From Climacium dendroides (taxonomy: Eukaryota > Streptophyta > Bryopsida > Hypnales > Climaciaceae), in the NCBI GenBank assembly GCA_950106755.1, contig CATNNA010000005.1, positions 620,001 through 684,000 of the forward strand: a stretch of 64,000 nucleotides of DNA, given 5' to 3'. Positions 1 through 13,200 of this stretch are shown piece by piece. A program made the position numbers and the translations under genes. The notes under the pieces are model-generated. The model was not told the origin of the DNA and did not search any database. It saw only the letters and a program-made list of their open reading frames with translations. The first letter of the stretch is position 1. Every line of letters starts with the position of its first letter.

Positions 1-469
1 TTGTTTTGAAATCCATATCAAATGAAGAAGACACTGTAGGAAAGCAATAGACTGCTTTGTCTTAAAGTTAAGTTTTTCCATGAATCCTAATTATTTTGAA
101 CAATAGCAACTTGTGTGTTACGTTTTTGGACATGCTTGCACGTCAAACCGATATAATTTATTGGTTTGGTTTGTATTAAATACAGCATGATTTCTAGAGT
201 ATTAGTTTTGAGATCCATATCAAATGAAGAAGACAGTGTAGGAAAGCAATAGACTGGGTTGTCTTAAAATTAAGTTTTTCCATGAATCCTAATTATTTTG
301 AACAATTGCAAGTTGTGTGTTACGTTTTTGGACATGCTTGCACGTCAAAACGATATAATTTATTGGTTTGGTTTGTATTAAATACAGCACGATTTCTAGA
401 GTATTTGTTTTGAAATCCATATCAAATGAAGAAGACACTGTAGGAAAGCAATAGGCTGGGTTGTCTTGA

Positions 470-3400
470 AATTAAGTTTTTCCATGAATCCTAATTATTT
501 TGAACAATTGCAATTTGTGTATTACGTTTTTGGACATGTTTGCACGTCAAACCGATATAAATTATTGGTTTCGTTTGTATTAAATACAACACAATTTCTA
601 GAGTATTTGTTTTGAGATCCATATCAAATGAAGAAGACACTGTAGGAAAGCAATAGACTGGGTTGTCTTAAAGTTAAGTTTTTCCATGAATCCTAATTAT
701 TTTGAACAATTGCAACTTGTGTGTTACGTTTTTGGACATGCTTGCACGTCAAACCGATATAATTTATTGGTTTGGGTTTTATTAAATACAGCATGATTTC
801 TAGAGTATTTGTTTTCAAATTCATTTCAAATGAAGAAGACAGTGTAGGAAAGCAATAGGCTGGGTTGTCTTAAAATTAAGTTTTTCCATGAATCCTAAAT
901 ATTTTGAACAATTGCAACTTCTGTGTTACGTTTTTGGACATGCTTGCACGTCAAACCGATATAATTTATTGGTTTCGGTTTTATTAAATACAGCATGATT
1001 TCTAGAGTATTTGTTTTGAAATTCATTTCAAATGAAGAAGACAGTGTAGGAAAGCAATAGGCTGGTTTGTCTTAAAGTTAAGTTTTTCCATGAATCCTAA
1101 TTATTTTGAACAATTGCAAGTTGTGTGTTACGTTTTTGGACATGCTTGCACGTCAAACCGATATAATTTATTGGTTTGGGTTTTATTAAATACAGCATGA
1201 TTTCTAGAGTATTTGTTTTGAAATCCATTTCAAATGAAGAAGACAGTGTAGGAAAGCAATAGGCTGGTTTGTCTTAAAGTTAAGTTTTTCCATGAATCCT
1301 AATTATTTTGAACAATTGCAACTTGTGTGTTACGTTTTTGGACATGCTTGCACGTCAAACCGATATAATTTATTGGTTTGGTTTGTATTAAATACAGCAC
1401 GATTTCTAGAGTATTTGTTTTGAAATCCATATCAAATGAAGAAGACACTGTAGGAAAGCAATAGGCTGGGTTGTCTTAAAATTAAGTTTTTCCATGAATC
1501 CTAAATATTTTGAACAATTGCAACTTCTGTGTTACGTTTTTGGACATGCTTGCACGTCAAACCGATATAATTTATTGGTTTGGGTTTTATTAAATACAGC
1601 ATGATTTCTAGAGTATTTGTTTTGAAATCCATTTCAAATGAAGAAGACAGTGTAGGAAAGCAATAGGCTGGTTTGTCTTAAAGTCAAGTTTTTCCATGAA
1701 TCCTAAATATTTTGAACAATTGCAACTTGTGTGTTACGTTTTTGGACATGCTTGCACGTCAAACCGATATAATTTATTGGTTTGGTTTGTATTAAATACA
1801 GCACGATTTCTACAGTATTTGTTTTGAAATCCATTTCAAATGAAGAAGACACTGTAGGAAAGCAATAGACTGGGTTGTCTTAAAATTAAGTTTTTCCATG
1901 AATCCTAATTATTTTGAACAATTGCAACTTGTGTGTTACGTTTTTGGACATGCTTGCACGTCAAACCGATATAATTTATTGGTTTGGATTGTATTAAATA
2001 CAGCACGATTTCTAGAGTATTTGTTTTGAAATCCATATCAAATGAAGAAGACACTGTAGGAAAGCAATAGGCTGGGTTGTCTTAAAATTAAGTTTTTCCA
2101 TGAATCCTAAATATTTTGAACAATTGCAACTTGTGTGTTACGTTTTTGGACATGCTTGCACGTCAAACCGATATAATTTATTGGTTTGGGTTTTATTAAA
2201 TACAGCAAGATTTCTAGAGTATTTGTTTTGAAATCCATTTCAAATGAAGAAGACAGTGTAGGAAAGCAATAGGCTGGTTTGTCTTAAAGTTAAGTTTTTC
2301 CATGAATCCTAATTATTTTGAACAATTGCAACTTGTGTGTTACGTTTTTGGACATGCTTGCACGTCAAACCGATATAATTTATTGGTTTGGGTTTTATTA
2401 AATACAGCATGATTTCTAGAGTATTTGTTTTCAAATTCATTTCAAATGAAGAAGACAGTGTAGGAAAGCAATAGGCTGGTTTGTCTTAAAGTTAAGTTTT
2501 TCCATGAATCCTAATTATTTTGAACAATTGCAAGTTGTGTGTTACGTTTTTGGACATGCTTGCACGTCAAACCGATATAATTTATTCGTTTGGTTTGTAT
2601 TAAATACAGCATGATTTCTAGAGTATTTGTTTTGAAATTCATTTCAAATAAAGAAGACAGTGTAGGAAAGCAATAGGCTGGTTTGTCTTAAAGTTAAGTT
2701 TTTCCATGAATCCTAATTATTTTGAACAATTGCAAGTTGTGTGTTACGTTTTTGGACATGCTTGCACGTCAAACCGATATAATTTATTGGTTTGGGTTTT
2801 ATTAAATACAGCATGATTTCTAGAGTATTTGTTTTGAAATCCATTTCAAATGTCATAGACAGTGTAGGAAAGCAATAGGCTGGTTTGTCTTAAAGTTAAG
2901 TTTTTCCATGAATCCTAATTATTTTGAACAATTGCAACTTGTGTGTTACGTTTTTGGACATGCTTGCACGTCAAACCGATATAATTTATTGGTTTGGTTT
3001 GTATTAAATACAGCATGATTTCTAGAGTATTTGTTTTGAAATCCATATCAAATGAAGAAGACACTGTAGGAAAGCAATAGACTGCTTTGTCTTAAAGTTA
3101 AGTTTTTCCATGAATCCTAATTATTTTGAACAATAGCAACTTGTGTGTTACGTTTTTGGACATGCTTGCACGTCAAACCGATATAATTTATTGGTTTGGT
3201 TTGTATTAAATACAGCACGATTTCTAGAGTATTTGTTTTGAAATCCATATCAAATGAAGAAGACACTGTAGAAATGCAATAGGCTGGTTTGTCTTGAAAT
3301 TAAGTTTTTCCATGAATCCTAATTATTTTGAACAATTGCAATTTGTGTATTACGTTTTTGGACATGTTTGCACGTCAAACCGATATAAATTATTGGTTTC

Positions 3401-4900
3401 GTTTGTATTAAATACAACACAATTTCTAGAGTATTTGTTTTGAGATCCATATCAAATGAAGAAGACACTGTAGGAAAGCAATAGACTGCTTTGTCTTAAA
3501 GTTAAGTTTTTCCATGAATCCTAATTATTTTGAACAATTGCAACTTGTGTGTTACGTTTTTGGACATGCTTGCACGTCAAACCGATATAATTTATTGGTT
3601 TCGGTTTTATTAAATACAGCATGATTTCTAGAGTATTTGTTTTGAAATTCATTTCAAATGAAGAAGACAGTGTAGGAAAGCAATAGGCTGGTTTGTCTTA
3701 AAGTTAAGTTTTTCCATGAATCCTAATTATTTTGAACAATTGCAACTTGTGTGTTACGTTTTTGGACATGCTTGCACGTCAAACCGATATAATTTATTGG
3801 TTTGGGTTTTATTAAATACAGCATGATTTCTAGAGTATTTGTTTTGAAATCCATTTCAAATGAAGAAGACACTGTAGGAAAGCAATAGGCTGGTTTGTCT
3901 TAAAGTTAAGTTTTTCCATGAATCCTAATTATTTTGAACAATTGCAACTTGTGTGTTACGTTTTTGGACATGCTTGCACGTCAAACCGATATAATTTATT
4001 GGTTTGATATCTATTAAATACAGCATGATTTCTACAGTATTTGTTTTGAAATCCATTTCAAATGAAGAACACAGTGTAGGAAAGCAATAGGCTGGGTTGT
4101 CTTAAAATTAAGTTTTTCCATGAATCCTAATTATTTTGAACAATTGCAACTTGTGTGTTACGTTTTTGGACATGCTTGCACGTCAAACCGATATAATTTA
4201 TTGGTTTGGTTTGTATTAAATACAGCACGATTTCTAGAGTATTTGTTTTGAAATCCATATCAAATGAAGAAGACACTGTAGGAAAGCAATAGGCTGGGTT
4301 GTCTTAAAATTAAGTTTTTCCATGAATCCTAAATATTTTGAACAATTGCAACTTTTGTGTTACGTTTTTGGACATGCTTGCACGTCAAACCGATATAATT
4401 TATTGGTTTGGGTTTTATTAAATACAGCATGATTTCTAGAGTATTTGTTTTGAAATCCATTTCAAATGAAGAAGACAGTGTAGGAAAGCAATAGGCTGGT
4501 TTGTCTTAAAGTCAAGTTTTTCCATGAATCCTAAATATTTTGAACAATTGCAACTTGTGTGTTACGTTTTTGGACATGCTTGCACGTCAAACCGATATAA
4601 TTTATTGGTTTGGTTTGTATTAAATACAGCACGATTTCTACAGTATTTGTTTTGAAATCCATTTCAAATGAAGAAGACACTGTAGGAAAGCAATAGACTG
4701 GGTTGTCTTAAAATTAAGTTTTTCCATGAATCCTAATTATTTTGAACAATTGCAACTTGTGTGTTACGTTTTTGGACATGCTTGCACGTCAAACCGATAT
4801 AATTTATTGGTTTGGTTTGTATTAAATACAGCACGATTTCTAGAGTATTTGTTTTGAAATCCATATCAAATGAAGAAGACATTGTAGGAAAGCAATAGAC
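470..4900. repeat. Displaced block copy, 14-monomer spacing (2,828 bp)
   Basis: Marker variants recur exactly 2,828 bp apart: 'caatttgtgt' at 511 and 3339, 'gtcaag' at 1683 and 4511, 'tacag' at 1811 and 4639. Similarity is patchy between these anchors (for example 811-1010 against 3639-3838 differ in type), so this is an older, partly overwritten duplication. Confidence 0.6.
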
Positions 4901-7276
4901 TGGGTTGTCTTAAAATTAAGTTTTTCCATGAATCCTAAATATTTTGAACAATTGCAACTTGTGTGTTACGTTTTTGGACATGCTTGCACGTCAAACCGAT
5001 ATAATTTATTGGTCTGGTTTGTATTAAATACAGCACGATTTCTAGAGTATTTGTTTTGAAATCCATATCAAATGAAGAAGACACTGTAGAAATGCAATAG
5101 GCTGGTTTGTCTTAAAATTAAGTTTTTCCATGAATCCTAATTATTTGGAACAATTGCAATTTGTGTATTACGTTTTTGGACATGTTTGCACGTCAAACCG
5201 ATATAAATTATTGGTTTCGTTTGTATTAAATACAACACAATTTCTAGAGTATTTGTTTTGAGATCCATATCAAATGAAGAAGACACTGTAGGAAAGAAAT
5301 AGACTGGGTTGTCTTAAAGTTAAGTTTTTCCATGAATCCTAATTATTTTGAACAATTGCAACTTGTGTGTTACGTTTTTGGACATGCTTGCACGTCAAAC
5401 CGATATAATTTATTGGTTTCGGTTTTATTAAATACAGCATGATTTCTAGAGTATTTGTTTTGAAATTCATTTCAAATGAAGAAGACAGTGTAGGAAAGCA
5501 ATAGGCTGGTTTGTCTTAAAGTTAAGTTTTTCCATGAATCCTAATTATTTTGAACAATTGCAAGTTGTGTGTTACGTTTTTGGACATGCTTGCACGTCAA
5601 ACCGATATAATTTATTGGTTTGGTTTGTATTAAATACAGCATGATTTCTAGAGTATTTGTTTTGAAATCCATTTCAAATGAAGAAGACAGTGTAGGAAAG
5701 CAATAGGCTGGTTTGTCTTAAAGTTAAGTTTTTCCATGAATCCTAATTATTTTGAACAATTGCAACTTGTGTGTTACGTTTTTGGACATGCTTGCACGTC
5801 AAACCGATATAATTTATTGGTTTGGTTTGTATTAAATACAGCACGATTTCTAGAGTATTTGTTTTGAAATCCATATCAAATGAAGAAGACACTGTAGAAA
5901 TGCAATAGGCTGGTTTGTCTTGAAATTAAGTTTTTCCATGAATCCTAATTATTTTGAACAATTGCAATTTGTGTATTACGTTTTTGGACATGTTTGCACG
6001 TCAAACCGATATAAATTATTGGTTTCGTTTGTATTAAATACAACACAATTTCTAGAGTATTTGTTTTGAGATCCATATCAAATGAAGAAGACACTGTAGG
6101 AAAGCAATAGACTGGGTTGTCTTAAAGTTAAGTTTTTCCATGAATCCTAATTATTTTGAACAATTGCAACTTGTGTGTTACGTTTTTGGACATGCTTGCA
6201 CGTCAAACCGATATAATTTATTGGTTTGGGTTTTATTAAATACAGCATGATTTCTAGAGTATTTGTTTTGAAATTCATTTCAAATGAAGAAGACAGTGTA
6301 GGAAAGCAATAGGCTGGTTTGTCTTAAAATTAAGTTTTTCCATGAATCCTAATTATTTTGAACAATTGCAAGTTGTGTGTTACGTTTTTGGACATGCTTG
6401 CACGTCAAACCGATATAATTTATTGGTTTGGGTTTTATTAAATACAGCATGATTTCTAGAGTATTTGTTTTGAAATCCATTTCAAATGAAGAAGACAGTG
6501 TAGGAAAGCAATAGACTGGGTTGTCTTAAAGTTAAGTTTTTCCATGAATCCTAATTATTTTCAACAATTGCAACTTGTGTGTTACGTTTTTGGACATGCT
6601 TGCACGTCAAACCGATATAATTTATTGGTTTGATATCTATTAAATACAGCATGATTTCTACAGTATTTGTTTTGAAATCCATTTCAAATGAAGAACACAG
6701 TGTAGGAAAGCAATAGGCTGGGTTGTCTTAAAATTAAGTTTTTCCATGAATCCTAATTATTTTGAACAATTGCAACTTGTGTGTTACGTTTTTGGACATG
6801 CTTGCACGTCAAACCGATATAATTTATTGGTTTGGTTTGTATTAAATACAGCACGATTTCTAGAGTATTTGTTTTGAAATCCATATCAAATGAAGAAGAC
6901 ACTGTAGGAAAGCAATAGGCTGGGTTGTCTTAAAATTAAGTTTTTCCATGAATCCTAAATATTTTGAACAATTGCAACTTCTGTGTTACGTTTTTGGACA
7001 TGCTTGCACGTCAAACCGATATAATTTATTGGTTTGGGTTTTATTAAATACAGCATGATTTCTAGAGTATTTGTTTTGAAATCCATTTCAAATGAAGAAG
7101 ACAGTGTAGGAAAGCAATAGGCTGGTTTGTCTTAAAGTCAAGTTTTTCCATGAATCCTAAATATTTTGAACAATTGCAACTTGTGTGTTACGTTTTTGGA
7201 CATGCTTGCACGTCAAACCGATATAATTTATTGGTTTGGTTTGTATTAAATACAGCACGATTTCTACAGTATTTGT

Positions 7277-7294
7277 TTTGAAATCCATTTCAAA
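7277..7294. other. Dyad 1: 8-bp inverted repeat, 2-bp spacer
   Basis: TTTGAAAT, CC, ATTTCAAA form a perfect 18-bp dyad at monomer phase 3-20. Many monomers keep it. Those with 'atatcaaa' have one mismatched pair, and those with 'atttcacatg' lose part of the right arm. It is present or slightly decayed in every unit, so it recurs about every 202 bp. Dyad-rich satellites that could form cruciform or other non-B DNA are described at several centromeres; a role here is inference. Confidence 0.75.
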
Positions 7295-7400
7295 TGAAGA
7301 AGACACTGTAGGAAAGCAATAGACTGGGTTGTCTTAAAATTAAGTTTTTCCATGAATCCTAATTATTTTGAACAATTGCAACTTGTGTGTTACGTTTTTG

Positions 7401-7416
7401 GACATGCTTGCACGTC
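7401..7416. other. Dyad 2: 7-bp imperfect inverted repeat, 2-bp loop
   Basis: At phase 127-142 the arms GACATGC and GCACGTC flank TT and pair at six of seven positions. The right arm contains ACGT with a CpG. The 'catgtttg' monomer types lose one further pair. This segment lies inside the most conserved part of the unit and directly abuts the next dyad. Confidence 0.65.
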
Positions 7417-7439
7417 AAACCGATATAATTTATTGGTTT
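7417..7439. other. Dyad 3: 9-bp inverted repeat, 5-bp loop
   Basis: At phase 143-165 the arms AAACCGATA and TATTGGTTT flank TAATT. Eight of nine pairs match, with one G-T opposition in the middle. Most variants keep the stem; the 'aaaacgat' and 'aaatcgat' types have one more mismatch. It starts at the base after dyad 2 ends, so a 39-bp stretch holds two consecutive stem-capable elements. Confidence 0.7.
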
Positions 7440-7788
7440 GGTTTGTATTAAATACAGCACGATTTCTAGAGTATTTGTTTTGAAATCCATATCAAATGAA
7501 GAAGACATTGTAGGAAAGCAATAGACTGGGTTGTCTTAAAATTAAGTTTTTCCATGAATCCTAAATATTTTGAACAATTGCAACTTGTGTGTTACGTTTT
7601 TGGACATGCTTGCACGTCAAACCGATATAATTTATTGGTCTGGTTTGTATTAAATACAGCACGATTTCTAGAGTATTTGTTTTGAAATCCATATCAAATG
7701 AAGAAGACACTGTAGAAATGCAATCGGCTGGTTTGTCTTAAAATTAAGTTTTTCCATGAATCCTAATTATTTGGAACAATTGCAATTT

Positions 7789-10212
7789 GTGTATTACGTT
7801 TTTGGACATGTTTGCACGTCAAACCGATATAAATTATTGGTTTCGTTTGTATTAAATACAACACAATTTCTAGAGTATTTGTTTTGAGATCCATATCAAA
7901 TGAAGAAGACACTGTAGGAAAGCAATAGACTCGGTTGTCTTAAAGTTAAGTTTTTCCATGAATCCTAATTATTTTGAACAATTGCAACTTGTGTGTTACG
8001 TTTTTGGACATGCTTGCACGTCAAACCGATATAATTTATTGGTTTGGGTTTTATTAAATACAGCATGATTTCTAGAGTATTTGTTTTGAAATCCATATCA
8101 AATGAAGAAGACACTGTAGGAAAGCAATAGGCTGGGTTGTCTTAAAATTAAGTTTTTCCATGAATCCTAAATATTTTGAACAATTGCAACTTCTGTGTTA
8201 CGTTTTTGGACATGCTTGCACATCAAATCGATATATTTTATTGGTTTGGTTTGTATTAAATACAGCACGATTTCTAGAGTATTTGTTTTGAAATCCATAT
8301 CAAATGAAGAAGACACTGTAGAAATGCAATAGGCTGGTTTGTCTTAAAATTAAGTTTTTCCATGAATCCTAATTATTTTGAACAATTGCAATTTGTGTGT
8401 TACGTTTTTGGACATGTTTGCACGTCAAACCGATATAATTTATTGGTGTGGTTTGTATTAAATACAACACGATTTCTAGAGTATTTGTTTGGAGATCCAT
8501 ATCAAATGAAGAAGACACTGTAGGAAAGCAATAGATTGGGTTGTCTTAAAGTTAAATTTTTCCATGAATCCTAATTATTTGGAACAATTGCAACTTGTGT
8601 GTTACGTTTTTGGACATGCTTGCACGTCAAACCGATATAATTTATTGGTTTGGTTTGTATTAAATACAGCATGATTTCTAGAGTATTTGTTTTGAAATCC
8701 ATATCAAATGAAGAAGACACTGTAGGAAAGCAATAGACTGCTTTGTCTTAAAGTTAAGTTTTTCCATGAATCCTAATTATTTTGAACAATTGCAACTTGT
8801 GTGTTACGTTTTTGGACATGCTTGCACGTCAAAACGATATAATTTATTGCTTTGGTTTGTATTAAATACAGCACGATTTCTAGAGTATTTGTTTTGAAAT
8901 CCATATCAAATGAAGAAGACACTGTAGGAAAGCAATAGGCTGGGTTGTCTTAAAATTAAGTTTTTCCATGAATCCTAAATATTTTGAACAATTGCAACTT
9001 GTGTATTACGTTTTTGGACATGTTTGCACGTCAAACCGATATAAATTATTGGTTTCGTTTGTATTAAATACAACACAATTTCTAGAGTATTTGTTTTGAG
9101 ATCCATATCAAATGAAGAAGACACTGTAGGAAAGCAATAGACTCGGTTGTCTTAAAGTTAAGTTTTTCCATGAATCCTAATTATTTTGAACAATTGCAAC
9201 TTGTGTGTTACGTTTTTGGACATGCTTGCACGTCAAACCGATATAATTTATTGGTTTGGGTTTTATTAAATACAGCATGATTTCTAGAGTATTTGTTTTG
9301 AAATCCATATCAAATGAAGAAGACACTGTAGGAAAGCAATAGGCTGGGTTGTCTTAAAATTAAGTTTTTCCATGAATCCTAAATATTTTGAACAATTGCA
9401 ACTTCTGTGTTACGTTTTTGGACATGCTTGCACATCAAATCGATATATTTTATTGGTTTGGTTTGTATTAAATACAGCACGATTTCTAGAGTATTTGTTT
9501 TGAAATCCATATCAAATGAAGAAGACACTGTAGAAATGCAATAGGCTGGTTTGTCTTAAAATTAAGTTTTTCCATGAATCCTAATTATTTTGAACAATTG
9601 CAATTTGTGTGTTACGTTTTTGGACATGTTTGCACGTCAAACCGATATAATTTATTGGTGTGGTTTGTATTAAATACAACACGATTTCTAGAGTATTTGT
9701 TTGGAGATCCATATCAAATGAAGAAGACACTGTAGGAAAGCAATAGATTGGGTTGTCTTAAAGTTAAATTTTTCCATGAATCCTAATTATTTGGAACAAT
9801 TGCAACTTGTGTGTTACGTTTTTGGACATGCTTGCACGTCAAACCGATATAATTTATTGGTTTGGTTTGTATTAAATACAGCATGATTTCTAGAGTATTT
9901 GTTTTGAAATCCATATCAAATGAAGAAGACACTGTAGGAAAGCAATAGACTGCTTTGTCTTAAAGTTAAGTTTTTCCATGAATCCTAATTATTTTGAACA
10001 ATTGCAACTTGTGTGTTACGTTTTTGGACATGCTTGCACGTCAAAACGATATAATTTATTGCTTTGGTTTGTATTAAATACAGCACGATTTCTAGAGTAT
10101 TTGTTTTGAAATCCATATCAAATGAAGAAGACACTGTAGGAAAGCAATAGGCTGGGTTGTCTTAAAATTAAGTTTTTCCATGAATCCTAAATATTTTGAA
10201 CAATTGCAACTT
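7789..10212. repeat. Tandem duplication of a 6-monomer block (1,212 bp x 2)
   Basis: Bases 7789-9000 are followed by a near-identical 9001-10212. Markers 1,212 bp apart include 'gtgtattacg' (7789, 9001), 'agactcgg' (about 7927, 9139), 'catcaaatcg' (8221, 9433), 'tttggagatcc' and 'gttaaattttt'. The junction monomer is chimeric: 'cctaaatat...gcaactt' changes at about 9000 to the 'gtgtattacg' type, which is normally preceded by 'gcaattt'. This marks the exchange point. Confidence 0.85.
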
Positions 10213-13200
10213 CTGTGTTACGTTTTTGGACATGCTTGCACGTCAAACCGATATAATTTATTGGTTTGGGTTTTATTAAATACAGCATGATTTCTAGAGT
10301 ATTTGTTTTGAAATCCATTTCAAATGAAGAAGACAGTGTAGGAAAGCAATAGGCTGGTTTGTCTTAAAGTTAAGTTTTTCCATGAATCCTAATTATTTTG
10401 AACAATTGCAACTTGTGTGTTACGTTTTTGGACATGCTTGCACGTCAAACCGATATAATTTATTGGTTTGGGTTTTATTAAATACAGCATGATTTCTAGA
10501 GTATTTGTTTTGAAATTCATTTCAAATGAAGAAGACAGTGTAGGAAAGCAATAGGCTGGTTTGTCTTAAAGTTAAGTTTTTCCATGAATCCTAATTATTT
10601 TGAACAATTGCAAGTTGTGTGTTACGTTTTTGGACATGCTTGCACGTCAAACCGATATAATTTATTCGTTTGGTTTGTATTAAATACAGCATGATTTCTA
10701 GAGTATTAGTTTTGAGATCCATATCAAATGAAGAAGACAGTTAAGGAAAGCAATAGACTGGGTTGTCTTAAAATTAAGTTTTTCCATGAATCCTAATTAT
10801 TTTGAACAATTGCAACTTCTGTGTTACGTTTTTGGACATGCTTGCACGTCAAACCGATATAATTTATTGGTTTGGTTTGTATTAAATACAGCATGATTTC
10901 TAGAGTATTTGTTTTGAAATCCATATCAAATGAAGAAGACACTGTAGGAAAGCAATAGACTGCTTTGTCTTAAAGTTAAGTTTTTCCATGAATCCTAATT
11001 ATTTTGAACAATAGCAACTTGTGTGTTACGTTTTTGGACATGCTTGCACGTCAAACCGATATAATTTATTTGTTTGGTTTGTATTAAATACAGCATGATT
11101 TCTAGAGTATTTGTTTTGAGATCCATATCAAATGAAGAAGACAGTGTAGGAAAGCAATAGACTGGGTTGTCTTAAAATTAAGTTTTTCCATGAATCCTAA
11201 TTATTTTGAACAATTGCAACTTGTGTGTTACGTTTTTGGACATGCTTGCACGTCAAAACGATATAATTTATTGGTTTGGTTTGTATTAAATACAGCACGA
11301 TTTCTAGAGTATTTGTTTTGAAATCCATATCAAATGAAGAAGACACTGTAGGAAAGCAATAGGCTGGGTTGTCTTAAAATTAAGTTTTTCCATGAATCCT
11401 AAATATTTTGAACAATTGCAACTTCTGTGTTACGTTTTTGGACATGCTTGCACGTCAAACCGATATAATTTATTGGTTTGGGTTTTATTAAATACAGCAT
11501 GATTTCTAGAGTATTTGTTTTGAAATCCATTTCAAATGAAGAAGACAGTGTAGGAAAGCAATAGGCTGGTTTGTCTTAAAGTTAAGTTTTTCCATGAATC
11601 CTAAATATTTTGAACAATTGCAACTTGTGTGTTACGTTTTTGGACATGCTTGCACGTCAAACCGATATAATTTATTGGTTTGGTTTGTATTAAATACAGC
11701 ATGATTTCTAGAGTATTTGTTTTGAGATCCATATCAAATGAAGAAGACAGTGTAGGAAAGCAATAGACTGGGTTGTCTTAAAATTAAGTTTTTCCATGAA
11801 TCCTAATTATTTTGAACAATTGCAACTTGTGTGTTACGTTTTTGGACATGCTTGCACGTCAAAACGATATAATTTATTGGTTTGGTTTGTATTAAATACA
11901 GCACGATTTCTAGAGTATTTGTTTTGAAATCCATATCAAATGAAGAAGACACTGTAGGAAAGCAATAGGCTGGGTTGTCTTAAAATTAAGTTTTTCCATG
12001 AATCCTAAATATTTTGAACAATTGCAACTTCTGTGTTACGTTTTTGGACATGCTTGCACGTCAAACCGATATAATTTATTGGTTTGGGTTTTATTAAATA
12101 CAGCATGATTTCTAGAGTATTTGTTTTGAAATCCATTTCAAATGAAGAAGACAGTGTAGGAAAGCAATAGGCTGGTTTGTCTTAAAGTTAAGTTTTTCCA
12201 TGAATCCTAAATATTTTGAACAATTGCAACTTGTGTGTTACGTTTTTGGACATGCTTGCACGTCAAACCGATATAATTTATTGGTTTGGTTTGTATTAAA
12301 TACAGCACGATTTCTACAGTATTTGTTTTGAAATCCATTTCAAATGAAGAAGACACTGTAGGAAAGCAATAGACTGGGTTGTCTTAAAATTAAGTTTTTC
12401 CATGAATCCTAAATATTTTGAACAATTGCAACTTGTGTGTTACGTTTTTGGACATGCTTGCACGTCAAACCGATATAATTTATTGGTTTGGTTTGTATTA
12501 AATACAGCACGATTTCTAGAGTATTTGTTTTGAAATCCATATCAAATGAAGAAGACACTGTAGAAATGCAATAGGCTGGTTTGTCTTAAAATTAAGTTTT
12601 TCCATGAATCCTAATTATTTGGAACAATTGCAATTTGTGTATTACGTTTTTGGACATGTTTGCACGTCAAACCGATATAAATTATTGGTTTCGTTTGTAT
12701 TAAATACAACACAATTTCTAGAGTATTTGTTTTGAGATCCATATCAAATGAAGAAGACACTGTAGGAAAGCAATAGACTGGGTTGTCTTAAAGTTAAGTT
12801 TTTCCATGAATCCTAATTATTTTGAACAATTGCAAGTTGTGTGTTACGTTTTTGGACATGCTTGCACGTCAAACCGATATAATTTATTGGTTTGGTTTGT
12901 ATTAAATACAGCATGATTTCTAGAGTATTTGTTTTGAAATCCATTTCAAATGAAGAAGACAGTGTAGGAAAGCAATAGGCTGGTTTGTCTTAAAGTTAAG
13001 TTTTTCCATGAATCCTAATTATTTTGAACAATTGCAACTTGTGTGTTACGTTTTTGGACATGCTTGCACGTCAAACCGATATAATTTATTGGTTTGGTTT
13101 GTATTAAATACAGCACGATTTCTAGAGTATTTGTTTTGAAATCCATATCAAATGAAGAAGACACTGTAGAAATGCAATAGGCTGGTTTGTCTTGAAATTA

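Larger units (their letters stand above)
7275..7476 (+). repeat. Representative satellite monomer (phase 1-202)
   Basis: This unit is close to the consensus and is used here as the phase reference. Phase 1-20 holds a dyad. Phase 30-56 is a variable stretch (cactg/cagtg/cattg; aaagc/aatgc; gactgggttg, ggctggtttg, gactgctttg, ggcttggttg). Phase 61-76 is A/T-rich with a T5 tract. Phase 81-112 carries type-specific changes (aattatt/aaatatt; tttgaac/ttggaac; aacttgtg, aacttctg, aagttgtg, atttgtgt). Phase 113-160 is the most conserved part. Phase 161-190 is variable again (ggtttggtttg, ggtttgggttt, ggtttcgttt; cagcatg, cagcacg, caacaca, caccacg). The unit has four CpG sites in its common form, two of them in ACGT. 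There is no start-to-stop frame of useful length on either strand. Confidence 0.9.
3170..7930. repeat. 13-monomer block in two copies (2,626 bp apart)
   Basis: Copy 1 is about 3,170-5,300 and copy 2 about 5,800-7,930. Shared rare markers lie 2,626 bp apart: 'gaaatgc' with 'cttgaaat' at 3271 and 5897, 'tgatatct' at 4005 and 6631 with the following 'gaagaacac', 'gtcaag' at 4511 and 7137, 'attgtagg' at 4881 and 7507. Differences are single substitutions, for example 'aaagaaatag' near 5296 and 'caatcgg' near 7720. Confidence 0.75.

Noticed and set aside
7417..7439. Bacterial -10 or TATA-type promoter ('tataatttatt') in each monomer
   Set aside because: It is an A/T-rich word inside dyad 3 with no consistent upstream element or gene downstream. 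It recurs only because the monomer does.
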